A stretch of 64,000 bases of DNA, from contig NZ_BBWU01000048.1 in the NCBI RefSeq assembly GCF_000974765.1, positions 1 to 64,000 on the forward strand. Reading direction: 5' to 3'. The notes below the pieces were generated by a model that saw only the letters and a program-made list of their open reading frames with translations, was not told the origin of the DNA and searched no databases. A program made the translations under genes and the position numbers. This document shows positions 62,508 through 64,000 of the stretch, one piece after another (the stretch's first letter is position 1; every line of letters starts with the position of its first letter). The DNA comes from Sphingomonas changbaiensis NBRC 104936. GTDB lineage: Bacteria > Pseudomonadota > Alphaproteobacteria > Sphingomonadales > Sphingomonadaceae.

Positions 62508-62735
62508 ATGGCCAATGATCGCAACGTTTGGGTCGTGGGAAGCAAGGACGGGTGGAAGGTCAAGCGCGAAGGCGCGTCCAGAGCCTCGTCAGCGCACCGG
62601 ACTCAGGCAGAGGCATGGACCGAGGCGCGTAAGCTCGCGCAGCAGTCTCGTGGAGAGGCCTTTTTACAGGGGCTTGATGGGCGCATTCGCGAGCGAAACA
62701 GCTTTGGCAATGATCCTCATAGCAGGCGTGGCTAA
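62508..62735 (+). CDS. DUF2188 protein
   Basis: A 75-residue protein matching DUF2188: NVWVVGSKDGWKVKREGASR, then QAEAWTEARKLAQQS and RIRERNSFGNDPHSRRG. Family members are small and often stand near mobile or stress genes; function is unknown. GGAG lies before the ATG. It starts 11 bases after the abortive-infection-like gene and is probably cotranscribed with it. Confidence 0.85.
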   Translation: MANDRNVWVVGSKDGWKVKREGASRASSAHRTQAEAWTEARKLAQQSRGEAFLQGLDGRIRERNSFGNDPHSRRG

Positions 62736-62744
62736 ACCCAAAGG

Positions 62745-62775
62745 TTGACGTAGCGCTTGGCTCGATCCAAGATCC
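62745..62775 (+). promoter_or_regulatory. probable promoter/operator region of the MT-A70 methyltransferase
   Basis: A -35-like TTGACG (62745-62750) is followed by an inverted repeat CTTGG-CTCGAT-CCAAG (62756-62771) and two GATC motifs within 12 bases, one in an AGATCC (RGATCY) context at 62770-62775, five bases before the ATG. If the enzyme modifies such a site, it could affect its own expression. No clear -10 is seen. Confidence 0.35.
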
Positions 62776-62779
62776 CCTT

Positions 62780-63436
62780 ATGTTCTCCTCTGCCGACAAC
62801 CTCTCCGACGCCGAAATCGACTTGCTCGCCAGTGCGCGGGGGAGGAAATTCGGCACCATTCTCGCCGATCCGCCGTGGCAGTTTCAGAACCGCACCGGCA
62901 AGGTCGCGCCGGAGCATAAGCGGCTCTCGCGTTACGGCACGATGACGCTGGATGAGATTTGCGCGCTGCCGGTCGCCGATATCGCCGCCGATCCCTCTCA
63001 CCTCTATCTCTGGGTGCCGAACGCTCTGCTGCCGCAAGGGCTGCAAGTGATGGAGGCGTGGGGCTATCGCTACATTTCCAACATCGTCTGGCACAAGGTG
63101 CGCAAGGACGGCGGATCGGACGGGCGCGGCGTCGGCTTTTATTTCCGCAACGTCACCGAGCTGCTGCTGTTCGGCGTGCGTGGGCGTAACGCCCGCACCC
63201 TCCCGCCCGGCCGCAGCCAGGTCAACCTGCTCGCCACCCGCAAGCGCGAACACAGCCGCAAGCCCGACGAGCAATACAAGATCATCGAGGATTGCAGCTG
63301 GGGCCCCCGCCTCGAAATGTTCAGCCGCGGCAAGCGCACCGGCTGGACCGTCTGGGGCAACCAGGCCGACGACGATTACAAGCCGACCTGGGACACCTAC
63401 AGCTACAACAGCGCGATCGATATCGCCGCAGAGTAA
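62780..63436 (+). CDS. MT-A70 family N6-adenine DNA methyltransferase
   Basis: A 218-residue methyltransferase. The catalytic DPPW motif is at 30-33 (ILADPPWQF); SAM-binding elements include WVPNALLPQG, MEAWGYRYISNIVWHK and NVTELLLFGVRG, with the final LEMFSRGKRTGWTVWGNQ as in MT-A70 enzymes. It faces a BglII/BstYI-type endonuclease gene across 121 bases, so it most likely is the protective enzyme of a type II restriction-modification system acting on a GATC-centred site. Confidence 0.85.
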   Translation: MFSSADNLSDAEIDLLASARGRKFGTILADPPWQFQNRTGKVAPEHKRLSRYGTMTLDEICALPVADIAADPSHLYLWVPNALLPQGLQVMEAWGYRYISNIVWHKVRKDGGSDGRGVGFYFRNVTELLLFGVRGRNARTLPPGRSQVNLLATRKREHSRKPDEQYKIIEDCSWGPRLEMFSRGKRTGWTVWGNQADDDYKPTWDTYSYNSAIDIAAE

Positions 63437-63441
63437 CTCCC

Positions 63442-63528
63442 TCGTCACCCCGGACTTGATCCGGGGTCCACCTTCTTCTTGACTGGTGGGAAAGGTAGGT
63501 GGATGCCGGATCAAGTCCGGCATGACGG
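63442..63528. repeat. family E repeat, copy E3
   Basis: Two hairpins: CCCCGGACTTGATCCGGGG and ATGCCGGATCAAGTCCGGCAT-like, joined by a T/C- and G/A-rich centre. It lies between the convergent methyltransferase and endonuclease genes and may end both transcripts. Both hairpins contain GATC. Confidence 0.88.
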
Positions 63529-63557
63529 CAGGGGGCGATCCCGTCCCGATCAGGCCG

Positions 63558-64000
63558 TTAGCTATAGGGCTTGCCGTTCCAGGTCGCTTCCGTCGCGGCG
63601 ACGATCAGGATCGGGCATGACCCCATCACGCCCCGGCGTACGCGCATCCGCGCTTTATCGAATGCCGTGACCGTCGATGTCGTGAGATCGATCGGAAGCC
63701 TTGGGCTCTTCTGTTCATCAGGCAATGTCGCCTGATATTCGGCCCAGAGGCGCCGTGCCAGTTGCAGCAGCGCCAGGCGGTCCTTGGTGATGATCACGCC
63801 GGCGGAAATGACGCCTGCTTCAAACCATGATCGGTAGGAGGCGAGATCGCGGTCCAGGTTTCCGTCCTTCGCGTTCCACTCGACATCCAGAACGATGCGG
63901 TTCTTGAAGTTGTCGACGAGGTAGCCTTCCTGATGCACCGTCGGCAGTTCGCCGAGCTTCTCGCCTGCCCGCGAAAACAGGACGCCCTTCGTCTCCAGAT
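63558..64000 (-). CDS. BglII/BstYI-type restriction endonuclease, 5' part beyond the window
   Basis: The last about 147 residues of a protein whose start lies beyond position 64000. The visible part contains DNFKNRIVLDVEWNAKDGNL, DRDLASYRSWFEAGVISAGV and IITKDRL, typical of the BglII/BstYI endonuclease family. The Asp, second Asp and Glu at 0, +9 and +11 (D...D-x-E) match the spacing of the BglII catalytic Asp, Glu and Gln as I recall them, with two substitutions. The reading frame stays open to the window edge; a GTG at 63938 is probably internal. Partner of the MT-A70 methyltransferase. Confidence 0.8.
   Translation of the reverse strand, partial: LETKGVLFSRAGEKLGELPTVHQEGYLVDNFKNRIVLDVEWNAKDGNLDRDLASYRSWFEAGVISAGVIITKDRLALLQLARRLWAEYQATLPDEQKSPRLPIDLTTSTVTAFDKARMRVRRGVMGSCPILIVAATEATWNGKPYS

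Overview
The window is a high-GC chromosomal segment from an alphaproteobacterium, most likely a sphingomonad (Sphingomonas or a close relative). The indicators are two exported proteins ending in the PEPxxWA variant of the PEP-CTERM signal, a UrcA family protein, a SUF operon led by an Rrf2 regulator, DUF2171 and DUF1192 proteins, and dense short palindromic repeats in nearly every intergenic gap. No rRNA, tRNA, CRISPR array or insertion-sequence transposase was recognised. Genus and species are inferred from gene content only.

Layout. 1-3.3 kb: SUF Fe-S operon on the minus strand (Rrf2 regulator, sufB, an unknown membrane protein, sufC). 3.5-9.4 kb: 3-hydroxyacyl-CoA dehydrogenase, the ergothioneine pair egtB-egtD, cobalamin adenosyltransferase, a HIG1-type membrane protein, gluQ and an HNH nuclease. 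9.5-15 kb: DUF3035 lipoprotein, lspA, ileS, a GT4 glycosyltransferase. 15-21.6 kb: glycerophosphodiesterase, a fasciclin/anti-sigma/ECF-sigma cluster, a LysR-UrcA divergent pair, a PEP-CTERM protein, an L,D-transpeptidase and a NYN-domain protein. 21.8-28.7 kb: a matrixin-like metalloprotease, a RamB/ScfR-type regulator divergent from isocitrate lyase, an MHS transporter and a Doc/AbrB-type toxin-antitoxin pair. 28.7-57 kb: mostly housekeeping and envelope genes (clpA, ribF, metC, sseA, an OPT transporter, a HerA-like ATPase, degP, hflKC, mrp, class I fumarase). 57.4-64 kb: nrdA and nrdB separated by three inserted genes, then an AT-richer putative abortive-infection gene overlapping nrdB, and an MT-A70 methyltransferase facing a BglII/BstYI-type endonuclease that runs off the window. 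This right end looks like a small defence island.

The most unusual feature is the behaviour of the repeats. At least six families can be sorted by eye (called A-F here). Several copies are not intergenic: they lie in frame inside conserved genes. Family A sits inside sufC and forms the tail of the SUF regulator, family B is in egtB and ileS, and family C is inside ileS and forms the C-terminus of a DUF559 nuclease. This resembles the Rickettsia palindromic elements. The DUF559 nuclease is bounded on both sides by family C copies and lies between nrdA and nrdB, which makes it a candidate partner or mobiliser of the repeat. Start sites were placed by Shine-Dalgarno spacing and by 4-base overlaps (ATGA, GTGA, TTGA), which occur at many operon junctions here.
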